The position numbers and the translations under genes are program-made. This document shows positions 33,768 through 46,504 of a DNA stretch of 64,000 nucleotides, in pieces. How positions within the stretch are numbered: the first letter of the stretch is position 1; every line of letters starts with the position of its first letter. The notes under the pieces were generated by a model, which searched no databases, had not been told where the DNA came from, and worked only from the letters and a program-made list of their open reading frames with translations. This DNA is from Nepenthes gracilis (Eukaryota > Streptophyta > Magnoliopsida > Caryophyllales > Nepenthaceae): NCBI GenBank assembly GCA_033239525.1, contig BSYO01000005.1:24906519-24970518 (forward strand). Direction: 5' to 3'.

Positions 33768-36700
33768 CTAACCAACTGATCCTTCCAGCTTCAGGCTCAT
33801 GAGCTGATTCACCTCAGCACCAAACTCATCGGGAAGCTCGTTAAAGACATCCCTGCAGAAACCAGAAATCATGGCAGCCATGGCTTTTTCATAGTCGATT
33901 CCTCTTTGTTGGAAGTAGAACAGCTGGTCTTCACCGATCTTGGAGGTGCTGGCTTCGTGTTCAATCCGGGCTGTTGGGTTCTTCACCTGTTCGATAAAGA
34001 GAAGACTCCATCAACCAATGACAGAACAACCCAAATCAAATTACGAGCATCAAGCTTTAAAAAGCCTTCATTTCACTTCGTCAAGGCAAAACCAAGGCAC
34101 AAATTCATAGGGCAGAAACCAGCAACAAAAATGGAGAAGATGAGGTCAGAATTGAAATTTGACAATCGGATTCATGTGTAAAACCCTTTAATTTGACAAG
34201 CAAAACCCAAGGTGAAGGAGATGAAATCTTCTATAATCTGAAAAAAAGATAACACTATTGGAAAAGCTCTCAACCCGAAACTCCAAGTACTCCATAAAAC
34301 ACCCATTCCCTAATCTAAGATGCAGCAGCAATACAACTCTATAAGCAGACAAAATCTTAAAATCAACATCCATACCATGATCCACAGTAATTGAAATGGC
34401 CATGATCTATAAAAAAAGACCCAGATTAATAGCACTCCAAATTTAAGACATACTTGATCCTTCTAATTAGGAACCAAGTACATGTCATGGATAATAATCA
34501 ATGGTCAGATATTTACTGGTTAATACACTTCAATTGATAACGCTAATAATTAGAATCAGAACAGTTAGCATCATACAAGTATACATGGAATTATATATCG
34601 TTGTATTAACATAGGCTTATCTTGTTTGACCAAGAAACTTGAAGCTTATATAGAAAATGAGGTCTGGAAAAGCTCAATACCACTAAACAATTATTGTTCA
34701 CGGAGACACTTGCAACTTCCTCTCCTTTCGCAATGTTTTCTCACCGGTTACGCTGGAATTCATACTTATCTGTGTTGACATCTCTTTTTGCTCACTATCA
34801 CCTTCTTCAAATAAAGTTATTCTATGGTAGCACCATGAATGATGCATAGCAGAGCTCTTTGCCTCAAACAAATTCATTACCTCATACATAAAACATTGTC
34901 AAACCTTATGGCAAGGATACGATATCCACTATCATGAAAATAACCTATAGTAGGTCTTAACAGCGCTGAAGAATCATGCAACCTTACTTAAGGAGAAAAG
35001 GGCGTAAGTGTTTTTTGGGTTGTCTTTTTTACCGGTGATCTATTCCTAATTTGTTGCCCATGACTCCACTGTGGAAAACTCTTAGAACTGGCTGCCTAAG
35101 CTTACATGTAAGAGATGATCAAGTTTGAATTTACGCTATTTATTTACAAAGTTGGGTACACTTCAGGGATCTAATATATATCATCAAGTCACCATTTTTT
35201 TCCATTCACACACCTGTCATAAAATGTTACTGGGATGAAAAGAATTGCAGATTATGGATCAAATGAGAAGATTTCACAAGGGGTCCAGATTTGCTACTTG
35301 CCTCCTGCAATAGCAACCTATAAGCAATTTTAACTCTTGTTGCCCTCCAATAAAAATGCCAGAATATTAGGGAATTAAGGAATTGGCAGGTCAAGTGAAA
35401 ATGTACAGCGGTGCTGAACTAGTCCTTTTGGGGAAGATTACCTTGTAATAAATTCGAATGAAAAGAAATAAATGGAGGCATGATAGCAACGAGAACATGC
35501 AATAAAAGCAGTCTAGTAAACAGTCACGAAACCAAAACAGGGAAAAAAAGTTGTCATTCATAACATTCCAATGAAATTACCTGAATATATGGGTAGGTAT
35601 TGGCAGCTGCATTATCACCAATAAGCATAGAATCACATTGCGAGGAATTCCGAGCATTATCTGCCTTCGACTGAACCTGCACAAGACCTCTATACACATT
35701 TCTAGAATTCCCGGATGAAATACCCTTTGAGATTATTCTACTCCTAGTATTCTTCCCCTTATGTATCATCTTCGTTCCTGTGTCAGCCTGCTGATGATTA
35801 TTCGTCAAGGCAACAGAGTAGAACTCGCCTACTGTATTGTCACCTTCAAGAACAACACTTGGGTACTTCCAAGTAATGGCCGAACCAGTCTCGACCTGTG
35901 TCCAAGATATCTTTGACCTAGCCCCAGCACACAATCCTCTCTTTGTGACGAAATTATAAATTCCCCCCCTCCCTTCCTCATCACCCGCATACCAATTCTG
36001 CACCGTGGAGTACTTGATCTCCGCTTCCTTGGAGCAGTACAATTCAACCACGGCAGCATGTAATTGATTTGTATCATAAGAAGGGGCAGTACACCCCTCT
36101 AAATATTCAACAAAACTCCTCTCATCTGCAACTATTAAAGTCCTCTCGAATTGTCCTGTTTCTAATGCATTTATTCTAAAATAAGTGGAAATTTGCATTG
36201 GACATTTGGTACCTTTGGGTATATAGCAGAAAGATCCATCACTAAACACAGCTGAATTCAAAGCAGCATAATAGTTATCATCAGGAGGCACAACCTTCCC
36301 CAAATATTTCCTAACCAAATCTGGGTACTCCCTAATGGCCTCGGATATCGAACAGAAAATCACACCAGCTGCCTCTAGAGTCTTCCTATGAGTAGTGGCG
36401 ATTGACACGCTATCGAGAACAGCATCGACCGCAACGTTAGCCAACCGATTCCTTTCATTCAAGGGCACACCCAATTTATCAAAATACCTAAGAAGCTCAG
36501 GATCAGCCTCATCTAGGCTATTCAAAGCCGGCTTGTTCTTAGGTTCAGAGTAAAAACAAATATCCTGAAAATCTATTTGTGGGTATCTGTTATCAGACCA
36601 TTTGGGCTCAACCATATTCAAGAATTTATGATAAGAAGTCAACCTAAACTGAAGCATCCAATCAGGCTCCTTTTTCCTCGAAGAAATCAATCGAATTGTT

Positions 36701-37020
36701 TCCTCCGAAAGCCCTTTAGGGATTGAGAACGATTCAATATCATGGGTGAAACCCCATTTATAGTCTCTTTTGAGGAATTTCTGAAGTGCGTCATCGTCAG
36801 TTTTTGAGACTGAGGTAGTTGAAGACTTACCTGAAGAAGTTGGGTCCGAATTAAGGGTTATTGATTCGTACCCGATATCTGCTGCTCGGATTTTCGCGTA
36901 TTTTGGGGTTCTGTGAATCAAGGGTTTGAGGAAATCGAGCTCTGGGTGAAACCCTTTTGTTGGTTCTGAAGATGGTTGGAGAGAGAAGCGTAAGATGCCG
37001 TTCGCTAGCAGGGAAGCCAT
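33768..37020 (-). CDS. SUFB: SUFB / ABCI8, plastid iron-sulfur cluster scaffold subunit
   Basis: Complete two-exon gene: exon 1 37020-35581 (480 codons), intron 35580-33987 (1,594 bp, GTAATT...ACAG, phase 0), exon 2 33986-33768 (72 codons plus stop); 552 aa, close to the usual ~557 of plant SUFB. SUFB forms the SufBC2D complex in plastids, where Fe-S clusters are built on it with sulfur from NFS2/SUFE and ATPase SUFC. The first ~70 residues ([16 protein letters not shown], rich in Ser and basic residues) look like a transit peptide. The family core follows: [69 protein letters not shown]. Conserved Cys462 (CDSMLIG) lies at the end of exon 1 and [20 protein letters not shown] opens exon 2. The start at 37020 matches the plant MASLLANG start; the frame is open 17 codons further upstream. 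Confidence 0.96.
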
Positions 37021-37215
37021 GGCTATGGCTGAAGAAATCGCGAGAGAAACGTACGTGCAATTTGAGTTCAAAATTTCTCAGGAGCTCTTACACATGTGGC
37101 TGTAGATTTAGTGAGAAGCTCGTGGATGGCACGTACCTTCTTTTGTGGTTACCGTTCTTGCCTCTCTTCTTTTTGTGGTCTCATACGGCAAACTTGGATA
37201 TAATAAAATGATTTA
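37021..37215 (-). promoter_or_regulatory. 5' leader and proximal promoter of SUFB
   Basis: Minus-strand sequence before the ATG. A CT/GA-rich leader is visible, and TATTATATCC at about 37190-37200 could be the TATA element. Positions are approximate; no transcript start can be read from sequence alone. Confidence 0.35.
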
Positions 37216-39820
37216 CATTTATTTATTCTTAAATTATGTAATTATTATTTGTTATAAATTTATTATTAATATATTTAATTAATATAATATTTTTATTCAT
37301 ACACTTCCTCTCACATTTCAATGCTTAAAAGGTATTAGCGATTTGAAATTAATGAGTCTAATTAATCAAACTAGCTAAATTAATCATAAGTTTGAACTAT
37401 TACAAAAATATCGTATAAATAGTGTCAATTAATATGAATTAGGGAGATTGGGGGCTAATTTTCATTGGTAATATCAAGATTATTGCTATATTTTTCTTAA
37501 CACTATAATGTAATTTATACTTTTGTCGTTTGTAATGTCATTTTTTACTCTTATTAAAATTTATAATATTATACTTGTTCATATTTTCAGGTCAAAATAA
37601 TATGCGGCATCAATAATATATTAATCTAATTTGGTACATTTTATCTTTTTAATAAATAAATAATTATATATATAAGTAGTTATACAAATAACAACTCTAA
37701 ACATCTAACAATTAGACTAATATTAAAAAAATCTAACCCAAAAACCAGAATAGAGCACAATAAACATGCCCTCCTCATACTTAATAGTAAAATTAATGAA
37801 ACTAAAAAGATGTAAAGTTATCTCTCTATCCCTAAGGATTGAGCCAGTGATAAAGTATGAATTTTTAATAATATAACTTCAAATTGTATGAATAGTTTAT
37901 TCGTAATTGTATGACATATTAATATCAAATTTAAAATAAACTAAAATTTACTAAATAAAATATAATAATAATTCATGATTCAAAATTTCATACAAAACTA
38001 ATAAATATAAAATTATATAACTTTCTAATGTATAATTATGACATCTAAATAGATTATCTTACATTTAAAATATAGTTATGTATATAAAAAAAAAATATAA
38101 TTAGATCAATTTATCAAATCCTACTAAATTAAATTCTTTCACTAAGATCCATTGTGATCCTTGCATGATTTGGTTTGTCACATCAATATGCCAACTGATT
38201 GGTTTTCTTAATAGATGTGATTTTCATAGTAAATTTATAGGATTTATGGGCATAATTCCTCTCTTACACAAACACAAATCTATTTTGATATTGTAATATT
38301 AATAATATTAGATTTCTTCTCGATATAATCCCTCTTAGCAAAAATCTTTTATAAACGCAATATCTAATTTGATACATCAGATAAATCCAATAACTACTTG
38401 TCTTTTTCATACACGTGATTTTCATGGTAACTGTATATAAATCATCGACAAATCCTTTTTATAAATAATTCGCAATTGTTGAAGGCATTCGTATTATCGT
38501 ATATGCTTGTACAAATTTTTTGAACCTCCTACCCAACCATGCCATTGATCATCGGCCTTTGCCAAGATCATGAATCAGAATAGAATCTCAAACTCATGAT
38601 TCATAGCCTTGTTAACTACTAGTGAGTTCTATTGGATTTATTTCTATCCTTTTTTTTTTTTGATCCTTTGAATTTTATTGTCATTACAACAAAACTAGAT
38701 CTTCCTCCTCATGGAATGTGTAGTGATTTCCTTCTTAATATCTGAAAATATGAAAGGAAAACGGGTATTTTAATGACTCTTTAGCCTAGTCAATTATGTT
38801 GTAGACAGGCCACATGCAAATAAATTTATACGTGTGATCTTAGCCGGACTTTATAGAGGTATTTAATAACCTTCCTTCTATTCATTCTATTTGTACCTCT
38901 CTTATCTGCTACTCATTTTATTTTGGTAATGATTTATTTAATTTTTTTTTATTTTGATTAAATAACAGGTAACTCTTACTTTTAAATAAATAAAATTAAA
39001 CAACTTTTTTGGTCTTGCCTACTACATCATTAAAATTTATAATCTAATGGATCATTTTTTTTACTAGTACAGTAAACAATATTTACAAAATAAATTTTTA
39101 TTGATAATAATAAGATAATAGCGTCTTCTATTAACAATATGTCACGAACTATATTAGAATTATGAAAATAACAAACCCATTTAGAAAAATTTCTAACATA
39201 ATTATATAATTAATCCGTTATTATTTAGTGTTAATTGGGACGAAAGTGTTAGACTAGTATGTATACTATTGAAGTAAGTTGAAAAAGAACACTTTATCAT
39301 CGTTGATGTTAATTTGACTGAGAAACTCGAGCAATATTCATTCTTAGGATATTTAGGATGTTTAGGATATTTAAGATGCTACTTCATTCTTCATCATTTC
39401 CTAAATTGTTATGTTCAAATAAATATTCATTCTTGCCGTGGCAACACGACGCATTAACTAAGAAAGTTTGCCAGTTTGTTGAATATTTTAAAAATATTAG
39501 ACAAAAATAAATTACTAGAGCAGTTAGAGTATTTTTTAAAACATTTTTATAATCTCAATGATCATGATTTTACTACAGCAGTGCTGATATATAAATTTTG
39601 TATATAAAAAGAAAGATAAAAAAGACAAAAAAAAAGGGGGGGGGGGGTTTATCATTTCAACCTATTCAAATAAAAATAACTATAAAATAGATATATATAA
39701 GTTATATAATTATTGTTTTTATTAATTTGTGAATAACCTTAAAATGAACATTTTATGGATATTTTTCCATGTTCTGATTATACGTTTTGGGGTAATATTC
39801 ACATTAACAATATGGTTTTA
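37216..39820. other. AT-rich intergenic DNA
   Basis: No gene seen. A run of 12 G at 39636-39647 follows a poly-A stretch; otherwise no structure. Confidence 0.5.
39636..39647. repeat. Poly-G run (12 bases)
   Basis: Preceded by nine A in a row. A striking mononucleotide junction in an AT-rich region. Confidence 0.9.
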
Positions 39821-39824
39821 TAAT

Positions 39825-40624
39825 TGTTGGGGATCGGACAACCGTTTCGATGAACTGAAATGGAAGAATGTATGGTGACGATGCACAGAACAAACAATAA
39901 TCATATAATAAAACAAGATACAAATAATTTTACGTGAAAACTCTCTATTAAATAAGAGGAAAAATCAACGGGACTGTATATTTATAAATCTCAGCTATAT
40001 AAAATCGGTTACACAAAATCCCTGAAATAAAAAATAAGAAACCAAATAAGAAATAGAGTAAAAGACGATGGAGCAAAAAAGTATCAGCAAAGTGTTATTC
40101 ACAGTACATAAAATAGCACGCTTAAGTCGGTGGTGACTGAAAAATTTCAAATTTTTCTCTTTACCTTTTTCTTTTATCTCACAAGGGACATTCTCTTTGA
40201 TTGATTTTACAAGTGTTTTTATAAAATCAGGGTTTCCTCACTATTATTATTCTTTTATAACCCTGAAGTCTATTTTTCGTACTTTTATTCCATACTCGTC
40301 GTCTAGATGTCTTTCATCATCACCGCCCAATTACTTTTTGGATTCGATATTCGATCTACCTTTAAAATGTCTACCCAATCTCCCTTGGACTAAGAATCCG
40401 GTTGGTGTTTAGAATATTCATATGGTTTCCCTTTGGACTAGTCATCTGATCAGCCTTCAAAGTGTTCGCTTGATTTTCCTTCAAACTAGGATGTCCCTGA
40501 GTGCTCGCCGCACGCTTGAAGACCACAGTACTCTGTCTTAGCGTTGAACTCCTGTGTATTTGACTGTATATCTAGATGATTTATCAATTGATTATAAATT
40601 CAAATGGGAGTGATTCATAACGTT
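39825..40624 (+). mobile_element. LTR-like element, probably solo LTR, eroded
   Basis: Begins TGTTGGGGATCGGACAACC and ends ...GGGAGTGATTCATAACGTT, flanked by ATAAT (39820-39824 and 40625-40629). It contains ATTTTACGTGAAAACTCTC near its left part and a GTGATTCATAA end, both also found in the better-preserved solo LTR at 41966. The terminal CA is not preserved, so the right border is less certain. Confidence 0.5.
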
Positions 40625-41199
40625 ATAATAATTTGGCCACTTTCTATACTGAGGCATGTGACGTGAAAATAAATATATGTTATAAAACTTAAAACATCAA
40701 GAGTATGCTAATTAAATAAAAAATTTTTAAAAATAAAAGAAAAGTTATTGTCTGAAATATAAATATTTTAATATAAATTTTTATCATTTTAAATAATTTT
40801 TTATATAATAAAATATAAAAATTAATTTTCTTTATTTTTTTATTTTTTTTAATAGACTCTAAAAATTATGATGACCATTTAAAAAAGGCTTGATTTTTTA
40901 TTAATACTTGATTTTTTTGGGGTGAAATGGCCTTAATTTTACTGTGCCTGTTTTTAACATTAATGTTTTCAGATTTTTGTCACATTAATTTTTTCTGGAA
41001 CTTGGCAGAAAATCTTATCAACAAACAGAGCGGGAAAATGGCAGAGAGCCAGAGAGGTAACAAGAGAAGCGGGGGAAACAATGAAAAAGTCATTTATTTA
41101 TTCAAAAATGGAATCAAAAAGAAAAAAGAAATTGAATATTGAAAAAATTAAGAGGGCGTTTAATTTTTTAGCCTTTTATTTCTTAATCTGATTTTTCTC
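40625..41199. other. Intergenic, no gene seen
   Basis: AT-rich. A 71-codon frame near 40927-41142 ends in a lysine-rich tail and has no recognisable feature. Confidence 0.4.
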
Positions 41200-41352
41200 G
41201 AGCTTTGATCATAAACCCATTGGAAAACGTCCAAGAGAGTTATTCAAATCGTCGTTACATTTTTCAATTTTTCCCCGTCTTCGGATGCTTCTTTGCTCCG
41301 GTGCCCGGAAGGAAACTCTTACTCTCTGTCTGTGTGGTTTTTCGGAATTCAA
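41200..41352 (+). other. Candidate 5' non-coding exon of the AT-hook gene
   Basis: GC-richer, CT-rich stretch ending GGAATTCAAG followed by GTATGCC, a plausible 5' splice donor at 41353. A matching acceptor, TTTTATAG followed by GGGACC, stands at about 45369, 55 bp before the AT-hook start codon. If both are used, a ~4-kb 5'-UTR intron would hold the repeats at 41.5-43.7 kb. This is inference. Confidence 0.3.
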
Positions 41353-41483
41353 GGTATGCCGGCATAATAGAAAGAAAATATTTGCTAGTATTTTACTTTC
41401 TCTCTATGTTCTTCCTGCTGCAATTTCTTTGATCCTATTCGTCTTTCACCTTAGTAACGTTGATTCAGAACAAAATAATGAAA

Positions 41484-41775
41484 TGGTTATCATTCATCTT
41501 GGAGATTCAGATATGTCTCACACATCACCGATTTAAAAGGTGAAAACTGATATATATCTCTCTCTAAGAATAAATGTTGTTATTCACATTCTATCATATC
41601 ACAAGATAATGGGTGTGTTCTTTTGTTTTAAATGGGTATCACCCATCTTGGCGATTTCAGATATATTTCATACATCATAGATTTAAAAGGTGAAAACTGA
41701 TATATCTCTCTCTTTAAGAATAAACGTTGCTATTCACATTCAATCATTTCGCAAACCAATAGGTGTTCTCTCTCT
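41484..41775. repeat. Tandem duplication, ~149-bp period
   Basis: Two diverged copies starting at about 41484 (GGTTATCATTCATCTTGG) and 41633 (GGGTATCACCCATCTTGG). Both run through TTTAAAAGGTGAAAACTGAT and a CTCTCTC tract to CACATTC-ATCAT. Confidence 0.7.
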
Positions 41776-41965
41776 CTCTTGTTTTCCATGCATGTTTCAT
41801 GATTATCCTGAGAGCGTGTTTTGTTATTTTGAAGCTTTTTATTGTTTGAGCAAACTGACAATTCTTTTTTTTTTTTTCGTTTATCCAAGAATTAGTTGAG
41901 AAAGCATGTAGGGCATTTTTTGCACTCCGGAAAATCGATTGCATTAGGGATAAGGAAGCAATTAT

Positions 41966-42649
41966 TGTTAGAAATAGACTACGTATTTGAACTACGAGGA
42001 AATACGAAATAAATGATGACAAGCACACAACAATCAATTACAAATAATAAATGCACGATTTTTACGTGGAAAACTCCTTATTAAACGAGGGAGAAAAACC
42101 ACGAAACACGGAGTCCGAAATTTTTCACTAGCAACAGTTTATTAGTTATACAAATCACAAATCTCAAGGGTTACAATCCCCTTCACACAACCTGTACAAA
42201 AAATATAAAGTGCAAGGGTAGAGATAAAACCTGACAGATGTTCTTCTCAGCAGCAAGAATTTTATAAGTGTGATTGGCGGAGACTGGAACTTGATTCAAA
42301 ATCCCACCGGAAGCTCAAATCTCTCTCTTCTCCTTCTTCTCTCTCTTTCTCTTCTTTTCTCTCTCTTAAACGGCGCTCAAACTAATCGGCTCATCCTAAA
42401 AACGTAAGGTGGGCATTTTATAAACAACGGCACGTGCTTGAGCGCCATCCGGGCGCTACTCAAGCACCCCAGTTCTGGAATTTGTGCTCGAGCACAATGT
42501 AGGCGAGAAGTGAACAGGAGCTATTGGAAAACGCGCATTGAGCGCCCAACAGGCGCAACTCGAGTCTTCCTTATGCGGTGAGGATATTTGCCTGCATCTG
42601 TCATGTCAAGTGGGTATGGGCCTACATGGGAGTGATCCATAATCTAACA
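41966..42649 (+). mobile_element. Solo LTR, 684 bp, ATTAT target duplication
   Basis: Starts TGTTAGAAATAGACTACG and ends CATAATCTAACA, so the ends form a short TGTTAGA/TCTAACA inverted repeat. A perfect 5-bp duplication ATTAT flanks it (41961-41965 and 42650-42654). It contains the sequence TTTTACGTGGAAAACTCC and a CT-rich stretch at 42310-42370. A GC-richer section at 42420-42560 has GCTTGAGCGCC-type modules. No internal region or second LTR is next to it. It lies between the candidate 5' non-coding exon and the coding exon of the AT-hook gene. Confidence 0.8.
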
Positions 42650-42849
42650 ATTATTGTGTTAGAAGTGGTAGGTAAAGAAGTTAAGCCGACGAAAGAGTGT
42701 TTAAGATGGTCTAGAGTATGTGAAACATAGGTTAGATGAAACATGGATTCGGCCAAAAGACCTATACTTAGCACAGTAAAATAAATCCGAACCTCTCATT
42801 AAAAGCCAATAATTAAACTTGTGAGTATAAGGAATACAATAATATATAA

Positions 42850-43665
42850 CGATTTTTAATGTATAAAATCATTTTCAATTAAGAAAAAGTTATAAGACAA
42901 ATTTCAAACAAATTCACTATAAAATAGTATCGGTTATAAATAATCATCTCTAAAATCTTTTCACTATAATTCAAGTGAAAAATGGTTAAATACCAACCTC
43001 CTCAGCACACCTAGTAACCTACAAGAAAATAATACATTGAGAAATAAAAGTAACGAAATAATAATATATTCAAAAAATCAACATTAGAATAATGTATCTG
43101 ATATTGGCGAAGAATGGAGCTTAAATTGAACTTCAACCATATGGCAAACCTCTTCCTCTTCTCTCTCTTTGTGCATAACTTTTTATGTGAGAAAATAAAT
43201 TTGAATATCCTAAAATCACGTTAAGTGCGACTTTATATTAGAAATGGTGCAAAAGCGCCGATCAAGTGCGACCTCCTTGGACAAACGGTGTACAAGTATC
43301 CTTTAGGCGTGCATCAGGTGCGACCTTTCGAGACAAACCACGCATGTGCTTTTCTTAAGCTCACATTTGACGCCACTCCTCTGGGTAAACAGTGCATGTG
43401 CATCCTTCAGGTGCCTATTATGTGCCATTTGATAACATTTGATCGATTATCGGCTGACTCTCGCACGAATATTGTGCAACTCTTCAACTTTATTTGTTGC
43501 TTGGATGACCCTCGACTGACTATTAATCGACCATCGCACAAGTATCATGCGACGCTGGATTGATATCTTCGTTCAAGCGTATCACGCATGAACATTACGC
43601 ATCCTCTCATTGACCATCCATTTATTATGATATCCATAAGAGAGTAACTTAAAACCCAATACATA
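42850..43665 (+). repeat. Diverged relative of the 684-bp LTR
   Basis: Shares its plan: AT-rich left part, CT-rich stretch at 43140-43180, GC-richer module region at 43210-43580 (AAGTGCGACC, CGTGCATCAGGTGCGACC), and a right end ATAAGAGAGTAACTTAAAAC. Borders and target duplication could not be set. A 112-codon frame inside shows no domain. Confidence 0.4.
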
Positions 43666-45370
43666 TTAAATAGAGTGATTGAGTTTCAGATAAGAAACAA
43701 TAATAAGTGAAGAGATAAGTCTTAAAAGAACTAGGAATGAGGTAATAACGGTGGGTTTGACAATGCTTCAACTTTCAATGATTGCTGTGGTTGACTTTGT
43801 AGATTGGTTGTATATAGGGATATTAGATTTTATTGTGGTTTCATCCATTTTTTTGATCCTTAATTTTTCTCTTGTCCGAGTGGAGCCCTCAAAATCTTAC
43901 ATCAACCATGGCTGATTTTGGATTAAATAGTTTATTTTTTCTTGAATGATTGCCTAATATTTTTGGATGCTGTGATCGGTTTTCCTACTGTTGAATCATT
44001 GAGATCTTTCATTACTGGTCCTATGATGCTGCAAAATCATTCTGGTCAATCATCTTTGGTGTTTCATGGAAGAAGTTACACTAATTGTCCTCGAGCAACC
44101 TTCTTTACCGAAAAAGGCCCATTAAATGGCTTATATTTGGCTCAGTGAACATAGATTTTGATCGTCTTAATTGTTTATGCCATCCAACTTTTTGTTTCTT
44201 TGATCCTGAGCTTCTTCTTGTTTCTCCATTTAATGAACCAAAACTCCATATTGTAATTTGAATGTCATTCATCTCTTCTTCCATTCTCAATCTGTCGTTT
44301 AATCTCGTTCAACTTGACACAATTATATTAGTGATTGCTATTCAGCATGTTTCTTGAATAGATGTGAATTTTTTACCACTAAAAACGGCTTGGATTCTAG
44401 CTGCAACATCGTGAGGCTTCAAACGTGGAGTAACAATGAAAAAAATAGCTTGATCTTGGGGATTTTCAGCATCAATCTTACTTATCCTGTCCTTTATACC
44501 CTGTATCTCCTTGCATTATTTAGCCTTTTTCTTATGCGGTTTCAAGTGTAATTTATTGTTTTTTGCTCGATGGGAAAATAAACGAAGAAAAATCTGCTAA
44601 CTCAAAGTAGCTGAGAAATGGGTAGGTTCAGTATATGCTTTGGACTAAATGAGTCGTCATCTACCATTTTTCATGATGCATTTTGATTATGCTATCGAAT
44701 TGCCCAAGTCAATTCAATCTATCTTGAAAATTCATGCTTCTACTGGGTACCAGCTAATGGCAAGATGAATTAATTTGATTTTCAACAGTGTTGTTACCCC
44801 AGATGAATATTGGTGATTATTTTTCCTCACTTAATGGAAGCTTAATTCTACAAAATTTAAACACTCCTAATCTAGATTCACATATTTTATTGAGGTATAA
44901 ATATGCATACGGAAAACTGGGATATTTTTCAATGAAATTGAGATTAATTTTAATTAAATTGACTAAAACTTTTCAAAAGGGTAAATAAATAATTAAAGTT
45001 GATTAAAATTTAAAATATAATTCATTTTTTAGATAGTCAAGAGAATTTTTTTTTTTTTTTGGTGTGTGTCTGCAATGTCCAATAACAATATTTGTTACCC
45101 AATATGGCCAATATACTTATGCTGATGCTAATATTTTCATTTATGGCTATGGTCTTCAACCATTAATGCTTAACATAATGAAGAATGCAGAGGATGGGTG
45201 AAAGATTTTATGCTAGGAAATTCTTCACAGAGAAGAGCAAAAGAGAAAACATGGAGTTCCTTAATTTCAGTTGGCTTTGATGCTTTCCTCTTTCATTCCT
45301 CTTTCATTTCTTATGAGTAAATTAATCTGCTCAAGTTGGTTGATATTATGAACTATTTCATTTTATAGGG
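43666..45370. other. Sequence upstream of the AT-hook coding exon
   Basis: No reliable gene seen. It is less AT-rich than most spacers. A 68-codon frame (43942-44148) is without recognisable features. If the proposed 5'-UTR intron is real, this is its right part. Confidence 0.35.
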
Positions 45371-45423
45371 GACCTTGTCCTAGAGACTAATCTGAAGAGT
45401 GTTTCTTGATCGATTTGTCAAAT

Positions 45424-46347
45424 ATGAGCCAACAGAATCAACAGACGAACATTTCTAGTCCATCAGAGCTGCCTGCAAAGAGAAAACGCGGGCGTCCACG
45501 GAAGGATGGGAGTCAGATTCACGGGGAAAAGTTTCTTCCAAATCCTCCAACAAAACCAACTACCTCTATTAATGTACATGGCGGCAAACCAGCAGTAATT
45601 ATGAGAACCGATGGTCTTGTGGAAGTCGATCGACGTGATCAAGGAGATGACAGCGACAACGATGATCAAATGGTGGGAAAGCTGGTTACAGGTGTCTTGG
45701 AATCTGCATTTGATGCAGGATATTTCCTCAATGTCAAGGTTCAGGACACGGACACATATATGAGGGGTGTCGTGTTTCAAGAAGGGAAGTTTATTCCTGT
45801 TACTTCAGAAAATGATATTGCTCCCAACGTTATGATGTATAGGAGGAAGGAAATCCCAATCCCAAAGCTTAACTTGCTGATCAAGAAGTCTGAGGGCTCT
45901 GCCTCCAAATCAACCCAAAATGATGAGCAAGCTGCTCAGTTAGAGAAGCTGGCATCTGTTGTTGCTCCTTCCAGTGTTGAATTGCCTGAGAACAGCAAGG
46001 ACGGATCAACAAAAGATGGCATCGATCAAGGGAAAAATACAGCATCTGAAGTGGGGATTGAATCAGGAGAGAAGAAGATTGAGAACCCAAGTGAGGGATT
46101 GAAGGAATCTGAGGCCTTGACTCGAAAAGACGACCTCACGGCAGATGTTGGGCTGGTTGCTGCAGGTTTGATCGCGAATCACGGGATTTTGATCGCGAAA
46201 GAAGGAAATGGGACTGATGCCGAGGAAGAGAAAGATCAAATGCCAGAATCTGAAAGTGTCGCAAGCATTCAGCCTATTCTGAAAGATCAGAATGCTTTGA
46301 CTGAGTTGAGTCTCAACTGTGAAAGGTCGTCGACGTTGAATCCTTAG
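45424..46347 (+). CDS. AT-hook motif-containing nuclear protein (307 aa)
   Basis: Single coding exon. An AT-hook (KRKRGRPRKDG, core GRP at residues 23-25) binds the minor groove of AT-rich DNA. A conserved block at about residues 78-150 follows (MVGKLVTGVLESAFDAGYFL, VQDTDTYMRGVVFQEGKFIP, NDIAPNVMMYRRKEIPIP). It is shared with a small plant family of AT-hook proteins (in Arabidopsis, as I recall, At5g54930 and relatives). The remaining ~155 residues are acidic, Ser/Glu-rich and probably disordered. The ATG at 45424 is the first Met in frame, following an in-frame stop and a likely splice acceptor at about 45369. An AATAAA stands 152 bp after the stop. Its exact role is unknown; a chromatin-associated regulator is the reasonable guess. 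Confidence 0.88.
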   Translation: MSQQNQQTNISSPSELPAKRKRGRPRKDGSQIHGEKFLPNPPTKPTTSINVHGGKPAVIMRTDGLVEVDRRDQGDDSDNDDQMVGKLVTGVLESAFDAGYFLNVKVQDTDTYMRGVVFQEGKFIPVTSENDIAPNVMMYRRKEIPIPKLNLLIKKSEGSASKSTQNDEQAAQLEKLASVVAPSSVELPENSKDGSTKDGIDQGKNTASEVGIESGEKKIENPSEGLKESEALTRKDDLTADVGLVAAGLIANHGILIAKEGNGTDAEEEKDQMPESESVASIQPILKDQNALTELSLNCERSSTLNP

Positions 46348-46498
46348 AGAAGCTGCAGTCTGTTGACATTGTTGCAGCGTACTTCTGCTAACCTTTCTTA
46401 CTTATGATCAAAGATCGGTACCATATATTTTGAATAATTTTGTCTTCGTTGAAGGGAGATCTTAGGTTTTTTTCATGAGTAGTTTGTCAAGTTGGAAG

Positions 46499-46504
46499 AA
46501 TAAA
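46499..46504 (+). terminator. Likely polyadenylation signal of the AT-hook gene
   Basis: AATAAA 152 bp downstream of the stop codon, followed by a T/G-rich stretch. Confidence 0.5.

Noticed and set aside
41690..42037. Small frames near 41.7-42.0 kb as coding exons
   Set aside because: They overlap a tandem duplication and the solo LTR start; no similarity to known proteins seen.
43225..43563. 112-codon frame with several Cys and His
   Set aside because: The Cys/His arise from repeated GTGCGAC / GCATGTGC words of the LTR module; no zinc-finger spacing.
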